A stretch of DNA of 64,000 bases from Tenebrionibacter intestinalis (GCF_016632365.1 NZ_JAEPBH010000002.1:108979-172978); one strand, 5' to 3'. Positions 19,717-30,305 are shown, numbered from the stretch's first letter. The notes: generated by a model not told the origin, from the letters alone. Program-made: numbers and translations.

Positions 19717-21231
19717 ATGAGTGATATCGACTTTCGCAGGAAAATAAACTGGCATCGCCGTTTCCGCTCCCCGGAAGGCGAAAAAAGCGAGCATGAAATC
19801 CTGCGTATTTTTGAAAGCGATCGCGGTCGCATTATTAACTCACCCGCCATTCGTCGCCTGCAGCAAAAAACGCAGGTATTTCCTCTGGAACGTAACGCGG
19901 CGGTACGCACGCGCCTGACGCATTCTCTGGAAGTACAGCAGGTAGGCCGCTACATTGCCCGTGAGGTATTAAGCCGCCTTAAAGAGCAAAATTTGCTGGC
20001 GCGCTACGGGCTTGAAACACTGACCGGGCCGTTTGAAAGTATCGTTGAAATGGCCTGCCTGATGCATGATATCGGCAACCCGCCGTTCGGCCATTTTGGC
20101 GAGGCGGCTATTAACGACTGGTTTCGCCAGCGCCTGCGCCCGGATGCGGCCTGCGGCGATGCGCAGGAAGATTTTCACTGCGCTATTGCGACGCTGCGGT
20201 TGAAAGAGGGCGATGATGCGCTTAATACGCTGCGCTGCAAAGTGCGCCAGGATCTGTGCCACTTTGAGGGGAACGCTCAGGGTATTCGCCTGGTGCATAC
20301 TCTGCTGCGGCTGAATCTGACCTGGGCGCAGGTGGGCTGCATTTTGAAATACACGCGCCCGGCCTGGGATGCGCAAACGCCGCCGGCATCCTGCCGCTAT
20401 TTAATGAAAAAACCGGGGTTTTATTTTTCTGAAGAACATTACATCGCGCGTCTGCGCAGCGAACTGGAGCTTGGCGACTACTGCCGTTTTCCGCTCACCT
20501 GGATAATGGAAGCGGCAGACGATATTTCTTATTGCGTAGCCGATCTTGAAGATGCGGTAGAAAAAAATATATTTACTGTAGAGCGGCTTTATCATCATCT
20601 TTGCGCACGCTGGGGGCAACATTGCCAGGGCGATCTGTTTTCTCAGGTCGTGCTTGACGCCTGGGAAAAATCGCGCGCAAATAATATGCGACGCAGCGCG
20701 GAGGATCAGTTTTTTATGTATTTGCGCGTCAATACGCTCAATAAGCTGGTGCCGTATGCCGCACAGCGCTTTATTGATAATATTAAACCTGTTTTTGATG
20801 GCTCTTTTAATCAGGCGCTGCTTGAAGATGACAGCCCGGCCAGTCGATTGCTGGATCTTTATAAACAGGTGGCGATGCAGCATGTATTTAACCATCCGGA
20901 CGTTGAACAACTCGAATTGCAGGGTTATCGGGTAATTAGCGGTCTGCTGGATATTTACAGCCCGCTGCTGATGCTGCCGCTGGCGGATTTTCAGCAGATG
21001 GTCAGCGAGGGCGGCGTGCGTCATTTACCCATTGAGACAAGGCTGTATCATAAATTATCGTCCAGCCACTGCCTGGCATATAAAGAAGCCGTAGATAAGC
21101 TTTCTTGCAGCAACCCGCATTATGAGGTGATGGAGTTCTATTATCGCTGTCGGTTAATTCAGGATTATATTAGCGGGATGACTGACCTTTATGCCTGGGA
21201 CGAGTATCGTCGGCTAATGGCGGTAGCCTGA
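19717..21231 (+). CDS. dgt: Deoxyguanosinetriphosphate triphosphohydrolase
   Basis: 504-residue HD-domain enzyme that hydrolyses dGTP to deoxyguanosine and triphosphate. The metal-binding HD motif is [16 protein letters not shown], with an upstream conserved [13 protein letters not shown] and a downstream Asp in [16 protein letters not shown]. Length is within one residue of E. coli Dgt. The ATG follows GGAGGG. It stands between mtnN (divergent) and degP, the order known from E. coli. Confidence 0.95.
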   Translation: MSDIDFRRKINWHRRFRSPEGEKSEHEILRIFESDRGRIINSPAIRRLQQKTQVFPLERNAAVRTRLTHSLEVQQVGRYIAREVLSRLKEQNLLARYGLETLTGPFESIVEMACLMHDIGNPPFGHFGEAAINDWFRQRLRPDAACGDAQEDFHCAIATLRLKEGDDALNTLRCKVRQDLCHFEGNAQGIRLVHTLLRLNLTWAQVGCILKYTRPAWDAQTPPASCRYLMKKPGFYFSEEHYIARLRSELELGDYCRFPLTWIMEAADDISYCVADLEDAVEKNIFTVERLYHHLCARWGQHCQGDLFSQVVLDAWEKSRANNMRRSAEDQFFMYLRVNTLNKLVPYAAQRFIDNIKPVFDGSFNQALLEDDSPASRLLDLYKQVAMQHVFNHPDVEQLELQGYRVISGLLDIYSPLLMLPLADFQQMVSEGGVRHLPIETRLYHKLSSSHCLAYKEAVDKLSCSNPHYEVMEFYYRCRLIQDYISGMTDLYAWDEYRRLMAVA

Positions 21232-21290
21232 TAATTTACTTTTGTAAAGAAAACCAATATTTTTTTACTTTTTCCATGACATTATGAGGG

Positions 21291-21319
21291 GAACTTCACG
21301 ATATAAAAGTGACTCTGAT
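21291..21319 (+). promoter_or_regulatory. Sigma-E promoter of degP
   Basis: GAACTT at 21291-21296 and TCTGAT at 21314-21319 with a 17-bp spacer, 54 bp before the degP start, match the sigma-E pattern GAACTT-N16/17-TCTGA. degP is a classic sigma-E gene. A GTAAA at 21244 could be half of a CpxR site but has no clear partner. Confidence 0.75.
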
Positions 21320-21372
21320 AGGTCGTCCATATCATAGCTTTTTTGCCCAACAGGTAATATTGAGACATAAAG

Positions 21373-22794
21373 ATGAAAAAAACCACGTTAGCAATGAGTG
21401 CGCTGGCACTGAGTCTGGGTTTGGCGCTGGGTCACGTACCTGCCTTCGCCGCTGAGACCGCTTCTTCCGCAATGACGTCACAACAAATGCCAAGCCTGGC
21501 GCCGATGTTGGAAAAAGTTATGCCATCAGTGGTGAGTATTAACGTAGAAGGGAGTACTACGGTTAATACATCCCGCATGCCGCGCAATTTCCAGCAGTTC
21601 TTTGGTGATGATTCACCGTTTTGCCAGGACGGTTCGCCGTTTCAGAGCTCGCCATTCTGCCAGGGCGGGCCTGGTGGAAGCCAGAAGCAAAAATTTGCGG
21701 CGCTGGGCTCCGGCGTCATTATTGATGCTGCAAAAGGTTATGTGGTGACCAATAATCACGTGGTGGATAACGCCACCACGATTAAAGTGCAGTTGAGCGA
21801 CGGGCGTAAATTCGACGCCAAGGTGGTGGGGAAAGATCCGCGTTCCGACATTGCGCTGATTGAGTTAAAAGATCCGAAAAACCTGACCGCCATTAATATT
21901 GCCGACTCCGACGCGCTGCGCGTGGGCGACTATGCGGTCGCTATCGGCAACCCTTACGGCCTGGGCGAGACGGTGACTTCGGGTATAGTTTCCGCGCTGG
22001 GCCGCAGCGGCCTTAACGTTGAGAACTATGAAAACTTTATTCAGACCGATGCGGCAATCAACCGCGGCAACTCCGGCGGCGCGCTGGTTAACCTCAACGG
22101 CGAGCTTATCGGTATCAACACCGCGATTCTGGCGCCGGACGGCGGCAATATCGGGATTGGCTTTGCTATTCCCAGTAATATGGTGAAAAGCCTGACCGGG
22201 CAGATGGTGCAGTTTGGCCAGGTGCGTCGCGGCGAGCTGGGCATTATGGGTACGGAGTTGAATTCCGATCTTGCCAAAGCGATGAAAGTTGACGCCCAGC
22301 GCGGCGCCTTCGTCAGCCAGGTGTTGCCGAATTCCTCTGCCGCAAAAGCGGGCCTGAAGGCTGGCGATGTGATTGTTTCTATGAACGGCAAGCCCATCAG
22401 CAGCTTCGCCGCGCTGCGCGCCCAGGTGGGGAGTATGCCGGTAGGCAGTAAAATTGCGCTTGGCCTGCTGCGCGGCGGCAAGGAGTTAAAAGTTGAGCTG
22501 GAGTTGCAGCAGAGCCGCCAGACTCAGGTTGACTCTTCCAGCATCTTCAACGGGATTGACGGCGCTGAAATGAGCAATCGCGCAGGCAAGGATAAAGGCG
22601 TAGTGGTAAACAGCGTGAAGGTTAATTCACAGGCGGCGCGTATCGGTTTGAAGAAAGGCGATATTATCATTGGCGCGAACCAACAGCCGGTAGAAAACAT
22701 CGCAGAGCTTCGTAAAATTCTTGATAGCAAACCCTCGGTGCTGGCGCTGAATGTACAGCGTGGCGACACGACTATCTATCTGCTTATGCAGTAA
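21373..22794 (+). CDS. degP: Periplasmic serine endoprotease/chaperone DegP
   Basis: 473-residue HtrA protease that degrades or holds misfolded outer-membrane proteins. Signal peptide of 26 residues ending AFA, then a trypsin-like domain with His129 (NNHVVDN), Asp159 (RSDIAL) and Ser234 (GNSGGAL), the LA loop with paired cysteines (SPFCQDG...SPFCQGG), and two PDZ domains with SSAAKAGLKAGDVI and AARIGLKKGDII. It ends TTIYLLMQ as in E. coli. A sigma-E promoter precedes it, which couples it to rseP and bamA later in the window. Confidence 0.97.
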   Translation: MKKTTLAMSALALSLGLALGHVPAFAAETASSAMTSQQMPSLAPMLEKVMPSVVSINVEGSTTVNTSRMPRNFQQFFGDDSPFCQDGSPFQSSPFCQGGPGGSQKQKFAALGSGVIIDAAKGYVVTNNHVVDNATTIKVQLSDGRKFDAKVVGKDPRSDIALIELKDPKNLTAINIADSDALRVGDYAVAIGNPYGLGETVTSGIVSALGRSGLNVENYENFIQTDAAINRGNSGGALVNLNGELIGINTAILAPDGGNIGIGFAIPSNMVKSLTGQMVQFGQVRRGELGIMGTELNSDLAKAMKVDAQRGAFVSQVLPNSSAAKAGLKAGDVIVSMNGKPISSFAALRAQVGSMPVGSKIALGLLRGGKELKVELELQQSRQTQVDSSSIFNGIDGAEMSNRAGKDKGVVVNSVKVNSQAARIGLKKGDIIIGANQQPVENIAELRKILDSKPSVLALNVQRGDTTIYLLMQ

Positions 22795-22812
22795 TTTTTT
22801 CCGGGTAATCTG

Positions 22813-22846
22813 GCCCCTTCTCCACTGCGGGGAGAAGGGGCTTTTC
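22813..22846 (+). terminator. Rho-independent terminator of degP
   Basis: GCCCCTTCTCC pairs with GGAGAAGGGGC (11 bp, 7-nt loop) followed by TTTTCT, 18 bp after the degP stop. Confidence 0.85.
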
Positions 22847-22890
22847 TGTAAGTCCCGTCCCGGTTACCGGAGTTTCGCCCTGCGCTGGGA

Positions 22891-23499
22891 GAGGGAACCC
22901 GCCCGGACATTACGGATCATCACCTGCTGACCCATACATCAGGACTGGGTTATCGTTTCCTGGCGTTTCAGTACGCCCTTATCACCGGCTAACTATCTCC
23001 GATGGCCGGGATGGAGCTGGCCTCTCGCTTAAAGAAAATCTGCCCCGTCTTGTTGCCGCGCCGCTGTATTTTGCACCGGGCGCGGGCTGGCGCTATTCGC
23101 TGGGAATTGATGTGGCAGGCGGCGTGCTGGAGAAGGTTGAAGGCCGTAGCCTGGCGGACATTGTGTGGGAAAAGTGACGGTCCCGCCGGGCCTGGAAAAG
23201 ACAGTTTTTACCATGCGTGGTTTGTCGCGACTGGCACAGCCGTATGCGAACGGCTACTCTGAACCGGCGCTGATGGCGGACGGTTTAGACGTCGTTCAGC
23301 AGAGGGGAGATGGGCTTGTCGCGGTTTTTGCGCCTTCGCTATCCTCAACGCGGGCGCTTACCCGTCCGGCGGCGCTTATGGACACCGTTGGTTTGCTGAC
23401 GTTGCCTGCGGGCTGCCGGTTGTCGCGCTGACCAACACCGCTTTTGGAGGTAGGTCTGGCGCTTTTCCCGATGAAATCAGAAAAGCCGCATATGGATAA
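22891..23499 (+). pseudogene. Decayed serine hydrolase of the class C beta-lactamase/esterase family
   Basis: No open frame spans this stretch, but fragments in different frames join into one serine-hydrolase (Beta-lactamase family Pfam type) protein. From 22906: DITDHHLLTHTSGLGYRF; from about 22992 in another frame: SDGRDGAGLSLKENL, then PLYFAPGAGWRYSLGID and GVLEKVEGRSLADIVWEK; from 23173: VTVPPGLEKTVFTMRG and RLAQPYANGYSEPALM; and from about 23371: GAYGHRWFADVACGL, PVVALTNTAFGG, AFPDEIRKAAYG ending at TAA 23497-23499. HLLTHTSGL and the PG-WRYS block are family hallmarks. The N-terminal part with the nucleophile SxxK is missing, the middle before GAYGH is shortened, and at least three frame changes or stops occur. 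Clearly non-functional. Confidence 0.85.
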
Positions 23500-23704
23500 G
23501 TTTATCGGCCTGCACCGGCGTTTACTTTTAGAGTGCGTATGAGATGCTACCGGCCCGCAGGTTCTGCGGGCCATGACGCGTTATTCCCGCCTGTTTTGTG
23601 ACTCCCGACACAACTCTATATATCGTTCTGCGGCTTTGTGCTTATGCACAATGTGCAATTGTATTATCTCTTTTAAGCTGGGGGCGTGCTCACGGGAGGA
23701 GAAT

Positions 23705-24862
23705 ATGGCGGGCTGGCATCTTGATACCAAAATGGCGCAGGATATTGTGGCGCGAACGATGCGCATCATTGATACCAATATAAACGTGATGGATGCCCGG
23801 GGACGTATTATCGGCAGCGGCGACCGTGAGCGCATTGGTGAATTGCATGAAGGCGCGCTGCTGGTGCTTTCCCAGGGGCGCGTGGTAGATATTGACGATG
23901 CAGTGGCCCGTCATCTGCATGGCGTGCGCCAGGGAATTAATCTGCCGCTGCGTCAGGAAGGGGAGATCGTCGGCGTAATCGGCCTGACCGGGAGGCCTGA
24001 GTCGTTGCGTAAATACGGCGAGCTGGTGTGTATGACTGCCGAAATGATGCTGGAGCAGTCGCGCCTGATGCGTCTGTTAGCTCAGGATAGCCGCCTGCGC
24101 GAAGAACTGGTCATGAACCTGATTCAGGCAGAGGAGAATATTCCGGCGTTGACCGAATGGGCGCAGCGCCTCGGTATCGATCTTAACCAGCCGCGCGTGG
24201 CGGCGGTGATTGAAGTGGATAGCGGCCAGCTTGGCGTTGACAGCGCAATGGCGGAGCTGCGGCAGTTACAAACGGCGCTGACCATGCCTGAGCGCAATAA
24301 CCTGATAGCCATTGTCTCGCTTACCGAGATGGTGGTGCTAAAACCGGCGCTTAATGCTTTTGGCCGCTGGGACGCCGACGATCATCGCTGTCGCGTGGAG
24401 CAGCTTCTTGGAAGAATGAAAGAGAGCGGCCATCTGCGCTTTCGCGTAGCGCTGGGCAACTATTTTACCGGCCCTGGCGGCATTGCCCGCTCTTATCGTA
24501 CGGCGCGCACAACCATGATTGTGGGGAAACAGCGTATGCCGGAAAGCCGCAGCTATTATTATCAGGATCTTAAGTTGCCGGTGCTGCTGGATAGTCTGCG
24601 CGGCGGCTGGCAGGCCAGTGAGCTGGCGCAGCCGCTGGCGAAGTTAAAGGCGATGGATGGCAACGGCCTGCTGCGCCGCACGCTTAGCGCCTGGTTTCGC
24701 CACAATGTGCAGCCGCTGGCGACGTCGAAGGCGTTGTTTATTCACCGCAATACGCTGGAATATCGCCTCAGGCGCATTGCCGAGCTGACGGGGCTGAATC
24801 TGAGCAATTTTGACGACCGTCTGCTGCTGTATATCGCGCTACAGCTAGACGAGCAGCATTAA
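23705..24862 (+). CDS. cdaR: Sugar diacid (carbohydrate diacid) transcriptional regulator CdaR
   Basis: 385-residue regulator that in E. coli activates genes for uptake and breakdown of D-glucarate, galactarate and D-glycerate. The N-terminal diacid-recognition domain begins MAGWHLDTKMAQDIVARTM, a GGDEF-like middle follows, and the C-terminal PucR-type helix-turn-helix is visible in ATSKALFIHRNTLEYRLRRIAELTGL. The start is the ATG at 23705 behind GGGAGGAG; an upstream in-frame reading has no family match. The target operons are not nearby. The degraded hydrolase upstream is probably unrelated. Confidence 0.95.
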   Translation: MAGWHLDTKMAQDIVARTMRIIDTNINVMDARGRIIGSGDRERIGELHEGALLVLSQGRVVDIDDAVARHLHGVRQGINLPLRQEGEIVGVIGLTGRPESLRKYGELVCMTAEMMLEQSRLMRLLAQDSRLREELVMNLIQAEENIPALTEWAQRLGIDLNQPRVAAVIEVDSGQLGVDSAMAELRQLQTALTMPERNNLIAIVSLTEMVVLKPALNAFGRWDADDHRCRVEQLLGRMKESGHLRFRVALGNYFTGPGGIARSYRTARTTMIVGKQRMPESRSYYYQDLKLPVLLDSLRGGWQASELAQPLAKLKAMDGNGLLRRTLSAWFRHNVQPLATSKALFIHRNTLEYRLRRIAELTGLNLSNFDDRLLLYIALQLDEQH

Positions 24863-24906
24863 GCCCTGTATCCGCGCTACTGCGGCCCGCACGGGCGAGC
24901 CGCGTT

Positions 24907-24940
24907 AATACGCCTTCGCCGGGCTGCGGGCAGGCGTATT
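24907..24940. terminator. Bidirectional terminator between cdaR and yaeH
   Basis: AATACGCC and GGCGTATT pair perfectly (8 bp) around an 18-nt GC-rich loop, exactly at the junction of the convergent cdaR and yaeH; its right arm overlaps the yaeH stop codon. Confidence 0.6.
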
Positions 24941-25325
24941 ATTTGCGCGTCAGCTTTTCCAGATCGGCTTCGATCTCGCTAATTTTGTGAGTGACTACGT
25001 TTTCAAGATGACGCAGGTCTTCGAGAATTTTGCGCTTGAGATCGATCGCGCCGCGTTCGCGCTGACAGATCTGATCCAGCTCATCGATTGCATAGCGCAG
25101 GTTAGGGCTTATCTCCTGCACTTCTTTAAAACCCTGGCCCACGCCGTCTGCGAGGACGGTTTTACGCTGGCGCGGGTATTTAAATTTTACGCTTTTGGCA
25201 AAAAACTCCCCCTTATCCTTACGAAAGTAGATTTTCAGAATATCGTTATTGGCTTCCTGACGCAGGCTGTAACGATCGATTTCTTGCGGATTAGTGATAC
25301 CGAGGCTTTTCAAATTATCATACAT
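24939..25325 (-). CDS. yaeH: DUF3461 family protein YaeH
   Basis: 128-residue cytoplasmic protein starting [19 protein letters not shown] and ending [13 protein letters not shown], nearly identical in pattern to E. coli YaeH. The C-terminal third is predicted coiled coil ([17 protein letters not shown]). The family is well conserved in gammaproteobacteria but has no established function. I start at the ATG at 25325 because family members begin MYDNL; an upstream extension to 25406 is not conserved. It converges on cdaR. Confidence 0.92.
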   Translation of the reverse strand: MYDNLKSLGITNPQEIDRYSLRQEANNDILKIYFRKDKGEFFAKSVKFKYPRQRKTVLADGVGQGFKEVQEISPNLRYAIDELDQICQRERGAIDLKRKILEDLRHLENVVTHKISEIEADLEKLTRK

Positions 25326-25593
25326 GACAGTTTTCCCATTAAGCGAAACAAACGGAATCTTAAGATAGTTAACGTTAAAAACCCTTTTTGCCAGCGTCTG
25401 AAGCAAAAAAGCGCTAAGGCGGAGTTAAACAGTAAAAATAGTGTGGTTATTTTTAGCCGTATCGCGTGCCGGACGTTGTCAGTGCGGTTATGGCATGTAA
25501 AATACCGTACGCCCCGCTTTGGGGGCGGGTTGCCTTTCCCGGCCGGGCAGGCGTGCTTATCCCTCAGTTTATTTAAATAACCGGGTATTACTC

Positions 25594-26412
25594 ATGTGGT
25601 ATTTTCTCGCGCTTGCGCTGCTGCTGTTGGCGTTCCGTAAACGATTTTCTCTTTTGGCGCTGGCTGTCGCCGTGGGAATGGGGGTCTACTCAGGCATTCT
25701 GGACGTAAGAGCGCTGGCGTGGATGGCTATTTCCGTCGCATTGATTGCCCTCCATTTTCGCCTCAGGCAGCATGCGCGGCTGCGCGTTATTACCGAAGCG
25801 TTGCTGGTGCTGGATGCGCTTGCGTTAACGCTGCACTTTGCGCCTGGCTTCCATAACCTGAAGATGCTTGATGCGGTTGTGGTTAGCCCCGCCAGCGTGC
25901 CGTTTACGCTCTATTACAACGCTGATAAGGCGCTGGTTCCCTTTGTGCTTGCAGGCTGCATAAATACGCTTTTTATCGCGCCGGTAGCGTGGCGCGCGCC
26001 GCGCCGGGCATGGTTTGTTCTGGCGGCGTCGGTTCCGGCTCTGCTTTGTATCGCCGTGGCGCTGGGCGGACTAAAGTTTGAATTGCATCTTCCTGGCTGG
26101 TGGCCGCAGTTTGCGCTGGCGAATCTCTTTTTTGTTTCTTTGGCTGAAGAGGCCCTGTTTCGCGGCTATCTCCAGCAGCGCCTGACGCAGGTGATACACC
26201 CGCTGGCCGCGCTGGCGGCGTCCGCGCTGCTGTTTGGTCTGATGCATTATTCAGGCGGCCCGTTGCTGATGGTTTTTGCCGCGCTGGCGGGCGTAATTTA
26301 CGGATTGGCCTGGATGTGGAGCGGCAGGCTGTGGGTAGCGACGCTGTTCCATTTCGGGTTAAACGTTTGCCAGTTGTTGTTTTTTACCTATCCGGCGCTG
26401 CGGGCCTGGTAG
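25594..26412 (+). CDS. CPBP family intramembrane metalloprotease
   Basis: 272-residue protein with about eight hydrophobic segments. The family signature is present: EEALFRGYLQQRL (about residues 184-196; the two glutamates and the Arg of EExxxR), then LMHYSG and LFHFGLNVCQ near the C-terminus, giving the two further metal-binding histidines. CPBP (Abi) proteins are membrane proteases, some linked to bacteriocin immunity or protein processing; the substrate here is unknown. The ATG at 25594 starts with a hydrophobic run, whereas the upstream reading from 25519 is charged and proline-rich. It sits between yaeH and dapD, where E. coli has yaeI, and is followed by its own terminator. Confidence 0.85.
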   Translation: MWYFLALALLLLAFRKRFSLLALAVAVGMGVYSGILDVRALAWMAISVALIALHFRLRQHARLRVITEALLVLDALALTLHFAPGFHNLKMLDAVVVSPASVPFTLYYNADKALVPFVLAGCINTLFIAPVAWRAPRRAWFVLAASVPALLCIAVALGGLKFELHLPGWWPQFALANLFFVSLAEEALFRGYLQQRLTQVIHPLAALAASALLFGLMHYSGGPLLMVFAALAGVIYGLAWMWSGRLWVATLFHFGLNVCQLLFFTYPALRAW

Positions 26413-26509
26413 CCCGGGCAGGAATTGGGTATGGATGCGTACGCAAGGTTTTACGCGCGAGAGCGAGAAAAACAGGGCGGAAAGGCCCTGTCTTCAGTCT
26501 ATTGACAAA

Positions 26510-26540
26510 GAAGGAAAAAACGGGTTTTTTCCTTCTTTTT
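26510..26540 (+). terminator. Rho-independent terminator after the CPBP protease gene
   Basis: GAAGGAAAAAA pairs with TTTTTTCCTTC around CGGG or a smaller loop, then TTTTT. About 100 bp after the stop; a smaller hairpin CAGGGC-GCCCTG lies at 26473-26490. Confidence 0.8.
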
Positions 26541-26634
26541 AGTAAGCACGAGAAAATCAATGCGTTGATTTTGCTTATTTTTTATTGTATTTCATCCATT
26601 CTGTCTGCGTCAGGATGGGGTTTGTCAGCCGTCT

Positions 26635-26663
26635 CAGGACAGCGCGCAAAGCGCCCTGTCCTG
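26635..26663 (-). terminator. Hairpin after dapD
   Basis: On the minus strand CAGGACAG pairs with CTGTCCTG, with an inner GCGC-TTT-GCGC stem, 15 bp beyond the dapD stop. Long and strong, though without a U run. Confidence 0.6.
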
Positions 26664-26677
26664 CGGGCGGAGAAGCC

Positions 26678-27502
26678 TTAGTCAATGGCGCGCAGCAGCT
26701 CGTTAATGCCAACCTTACCGCGTGTTTTGGCATCGACTTTCTTTACGATTACCGCGCAGTACAGGCTATAAGCGCCGTCTTTAGAAGGCAGGTTGCCGGA
26801 AACGACTACGGAGCCTGCCGGAACGCGGCCATAAAACACTTCGCCGGTTTCGCGATCGTAAATTTTGGTGCTCTGGCCGATGTAAACGCCCATAGAGATA
26901 ACAGAACCTTCTTCAACAATAACGCCTTCAACAATTTCAGAGCGCGCGCCGATAAAGCAGTTATCTTCGATGATGGTCGGGTTAGCCTGTAGCGGCTCCA
27001 GCACGCCGCCAATGCCTACGCCGCCGGAAAGGTGAACGTTTTTACCAATTTGCGCACAGGAGCCGACGGTCGCCCAGGTGTCCACCATCGTGCCTTCGTC
27101 CACGTATGCGCCGATATTGACATAAGAGGGCATCAGCACGGCGTTGCGGGCGATAAAAGCGCCCTGACGCACTGCCGCAGGCGGCACAACGCGGAACCCT
27201 TCTTTCTGAAAGCGCGCTTCGTCATAGTCGGCAAATTTCATCGGCACTTTATCAAAATAGCGGCTTTCCGCGCCTTCCATAACCTTGTTGTCGTTAATGC
27301 GAAAGGAGAGCAGAACGGCCTTTTTTAACCACTGGTGAGTGACCCACTGGCCGTCAACCTTCTGCGCAACGCGCAGCGCGCCGCTGTCGAGCAGGCTGAT
27401 AACCTGATTTACCGCATCACGGGTAGCGGCGTCTGCGTTGGCCGGGGTAATATCGGCGCGGCGTTCAAAGGCGGACTCAATAACATTCTGTAACTGCTGC
27501 AT
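26678..27502 (-). CDS. dapD: 2,3,4,5-tetrahydropyridine-2,6-dicarboxylate N-succinyltransferase
   Basis: 274-residue trimeric left-handed beta-helix acyltransferase that uses succinyl-CoA in the diaminopimelate/lysine pathway. It starts [18 protein letters not shown]; hexapeptide repeats span about 105-235 ([45 protein letters not shown]). Length equals E. coli DapD. It follows glnD by 43 bp on the minus strand, so may be read from glnD as well as from its own promoter. Supplies both lysine and the peptidoglycan cross-linking residue. Confidence 0.96.
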   Translation of the reverse strand: MQQLQNVIESAFERRADITPANADAATRDAVNQVISLLDSGALRVAQKVDGQWVTHQWLKKAVLLSFRINDNKVMEGAESRYFDKVPMKFADYDEARFQKEGFRVVPPAAVRQGAFIARNAVLMPSYVNIGAYVDEGTMVDTWATVGSCAQIGKNVHLSGGVGIGGVLEPLQANPTIIEDNCFIGARSEIVEGVIVEEGSVISMGVYIGQSTKIYDRETGEVFYGRVPAGSVVVSGNLPSKDGAYSLYCAVIVKKVDAKTRGKVGINELLRAID

Positions 27503-27545
27503 TGGCGAACTTTCCTGATAATTTTACGTATGTTAATGGATTGGA

Positions 27546-30221
27546 TTAGCCTTTATCGTTTGGATTAAGGGCCGATGTCAACTGTTGTTGTACTTCACGC
27601 TGCAGCGCCGCGCTCAGCCCTTGGCCCTCTGCGGTGGCGAGAATAAATAAGTCTTCCACCCGTTCGCCGATAGTGGTGATACGCGCCCCGTGCAGCGAGA
27701 TGCCAAGATCGGCGAAGATCTGCCCGATACGCGCCAGCAGGCCGGGGCTATCCAGCGCGATAAGCTCAATAAAGGTGCGCCGATCGGTATGGGTAGGCAG
27801 GATGTTGACTTCCGTGTTCACCGTAAAGTGGCGCAGGCGGTTAGGCTGACGCTTAGGCTGCGGCGGTTGCCAGACGTTGCGCGTAATCGCCTGTTCCAGG
27901 CCCTGGCGAATAGCCTCATGGCGATCGGCGGATAGCGGGCTGCCGTCCGGTTCGAGCACAATAAAAGTATCCATTGCCATGCCGTCGCGGGTGGTAAAGA
28001 TCTGGGCGTCGTGGACGCTCAGATTACGGCAGTCCAGCTCGGCGCAGACGGCGGCGAACAGATAGGGCCGGTCAGGACTCCAGATGAAAATCTCCGTACC
28101 GCCGCGCGTCGCCTGCGAGCTAAGTAAAATCATCGGCTGGCTGAGATCGTGTTGCAACAGGTGACGGGCGTGCCAGGCCAGTTGATTTGGCGTATGGCGC
28201 ACAAAGTAGTTAGCCCGGCAACGCGCCCAGATATGGTGTAGCGCGACCTCATTGATATTTTCCATGCGCAGCAGCGTTAGCGCTTGCTTCTGGTGGTGGC
28301 GCACGCGTTCGCGCATATCCGGCGTGCTTTGCACGCCGCGGCGTAGCTGTTTTTCAGTGGCGAAGTAGAGTTCGCGCAGCAGGCTCTGTTTCCAGCTATT
28401 CCACAGCGTTTCATTCGTGGCGCAAATATCAGCGACGGTCAGGCAGATAAGGTAGCGCAGGCGATTTTCGCTCTGCACTTCGGCGGCAAACTGTTTGATC
28501 ACCTCCGGGTCCTGTATATCCCGGCGCTGGGCGGTGACCGACATCAGCAGATGTTGGCGCACCAGCCAGGCGACTAGCTGGGTTTCCCGGGCGTTCAGGC
28601 CGTGCAGCTCGGCGAATTTCAGAACATCTTCGGCGCCGAGCACTGAATGGTCGCCGCCGCGGCCTTTGGCTATATCGTGGAACAGCGCCGCGATAAAAAT
28701 CAATTCCGGGTGGCTCAGGCGCGGCCACAGATCGACGCACAGCGGGTGTTTCTGGCGCGTTTCTTCGTCTGCAAAACTCTCCAGTTTCAGCAGTACGCGT
28801 ACCGTATGCTCATCCACGGTATAGGCATGGAACAAGTCAAACTGCATCTGACCGACAATGAGCGACCACTGCGGCATATAGGCCCACAAGATACCGTGGC
28901 GGTGCATGGGGAGCAGCCCGCGTCGCACCATGCCGGGGTGGCGCAGCATTGACAGGAAAATTTCACGGGCCTGAGGGATATAGCACAGCGGCTGTGTCAG
29001 GTTGCGTCGCGCGTGGCATAGCTGGCGAAGCGTGGTGGAATAAATGCCGCTGATATCACTGTTGCGTACCATAGTATGAAACATGCGCAGTATGGCCTGT
29101 GGTTCACGCATAAACAGTGTTTCGTCGCGCAGGTCAATCAGGCTGCCGCGTAGCTGGAAATCGTTGTCAATCGGGCGCGGCTTTTCATCGGCGGTGAGGG
29201 CGAGTATTGCTTCATCAAACAACTGTAACAGCATTTGATTTAGCTCGCTGACGCGGCGGGTGACGCGATAAAACGCTTTCATCATTTGCTCGACGGGCTG
29301 GCTGCCTTCGCCCTGATAATGCAGGCGCTGGGCTACGCTTAACTGACGGTCGAACAGCAGGCGGTTGTCATAGCGATTAAGCGCCAGATGCAGAGCAAAA
29401 CGGATGCGCCACAGCCGTTGCCGGCACTCGTTAAGCTCGTTGCGCTCGGCCTCGGTCAGAAAGCCGAAGTCGACCATTTCGTCAAGCGACGTGGCGCCGA
29501 AGTGGCGGCGCGCTACCCATTGCAGGGTGTGAATGTCGCGTAGACCGCCGGGACTGCTTTTGATGTCCGGCTCAAGGTTGTAGCTGGTGGCGTGATAGCG
29601 CTGGTGGCGCGCTTGCTGCTCTTCAATTTTTGCGGCGAAGAATTTTTCCGACGGCCAGAAGCCATCGCTGAAAATGTGTTTTTGCAACGCCAGAAACAGC
29701 GCCACGTCGCCGATGATAAGGCGGGATTCAATCAGATTGGTCGCGATAGTAAGGTCGCCAAGCCCTTCAAGCAGACACTCTTCGAGCGTGCGCACGCTGT
29801 GGCCTACGTCAAGGCGCAGATCCCATAAAAGCGTAATCAGTTCGCCGATTTTCTGCGCCTGTTCCTCCGGCAGCGGGCAGCGGCTTAATACCAACACATC
29901 AATATCGGATAACGGATGCAGTTCGCCGCGCCCGTAGCCGCCTACAGCCACCAGCGCCAGATCCGCCTTTTCGCCGAAACCGTAGCTAAGCCACAGGCGT
30001 TGAAGGAGCTGATCGATAAATTCAGTGCGCGCAGCGATCAGTTTCTCAGCCGGGATCCCCCCATCAAAGGCCTCGCCCAGCCAGCGTTGAAAAACCGCCA
30101 GACGTTCGCGGATGGTCTCAATATGCAGCGCTTCGTCGCGCCAGGCGTTGGGATAATCGGGCTGGCCGGGAAGGGAAGGGGTGAGCGTGTTTGGGTGCTG
30201 TTCAGGTAATGTTTGACTCAT
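27546..30221 (-). CDS. glnD: Bifunctional uridylyltransferase/uridylyl-removing enzyme GlnD
   Basis: 891-residue nitrogen sensor that uridylylates PII proteins (GlnB/GlnK) when glutamine is low and deuridylylates them when it is high. Order: nucleotidyltransferase domain with [19 protein letters not shown] (about 93-111), a GlnD-specific middle, the HD hydrolase domain with [15 protein letters not shown], and two ACT domains at the C-terminus ([18 protein letters not shown] and [19 protein letters not shown]) that bind glutamine. Full length. Starts at the ATG at 30221, about 200 bp downstream of map on the same strand. Confidence 0.96.
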   Translation of the reverse strand: MSQTLPEQHPNTLTPSLPGQPDYPNAWRDEALHIETIRERLAVFQRWLGEAFDGGIPAEKLIAARTEFIDQLLQRLWLSYGFGEKADLALVAVGGYGRGELHPLSDIDVLVLSRCPLPEEQAQKIGELITLLWDLRLDVGHSVRTLEECLLEGLGDLTIATNLIESRLIIGDVALFLALQKHIFSDGFWPSEKFFAAKIEEQQARHQRYHATSYNLEPDIKSSPGGLRDIHTLQWVARRHFGATSLDEMVDFGFLTEAERNELNECRQRLWRIRFALHLALNRYDNRLLFDRQLSVAQRLHYQGEGSQPVEQMMKAFYRVTRRVSELNQMLLQLFDEAILALTADEKPRPIDNDFQLRGSLIDLRDETLFMREPQAILRMFHTMVRNSDISGIYSTTLRQLCHARRNLTQPLCYIPQAREIFLSMLRHPGMVRRGLLPMHRHGILWAYMPQWSLIVGQMQFDLFHAYTVDEHTVRVLLKLESFADEETRQKHPLCVDLWPRLSHPELIFIAALFHDIAKGRGGDHSVLGAEDVLKFAELHGLNARETQLVAWLVRQHLLMSVTAQRRDIQDPEVIKQFAAEVQSENRLRYLICLTVADICATNETLWNSWKQSLLRELYFATEKQLRRGVQSTPDMRERVRHHQKQALTLLRMENINEVALHHIWARCRANYFVRHTPNQLAWHARHLLQHDLSQPMILLSSQATRGGTEIFIWSPDRPYLFAAVCAELDCRNLSVHDAQIFTTRDGMAMDTFIVLEPDGSPLSADRHEAIRQGLEQAITRNVWQPPQPKRQPNRLRHFTVNTEVNILPTHTDRRTFIELIALDSPGLLARIGQIFADLGISLHGARITTIGERVEDLFILATAEGQGLSAALQREVQQQLTSALNPNDKG

Positions 30222-30278
30222 GACTCGCCCGTAAAGTAAGAAAAAAGCCGACTGGCACAGGCACGGATTGATGCCGGA

Positions 30279-30305
30279 GAGGACAAAACCACGGTTTTTG
30301 TCCTC
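30279..30305 (-). terminator. Hairpin between map and glnD
   Basis: GAGGACAAAA pairs with TTTTGTCCTC around a 7-nt loop. A second inverted repeat, GAAAATCA-TGATTTTC, lies at 30321-30342. Both are downstream of map on the minus strand. Confidence 0.55.

Noticed and set aside
23002..23431. Separate short genes between degP and cdaR
   Set aside because: These readings are fragments of one decayed serine-hydrolase gene and are reported as a single pseudogene.
26585..26992. Plus-strand reading frame entering dapD antisense
   Set aside because: Crosses the dapD terminator hairpin and runs antisense to a conserved gene.
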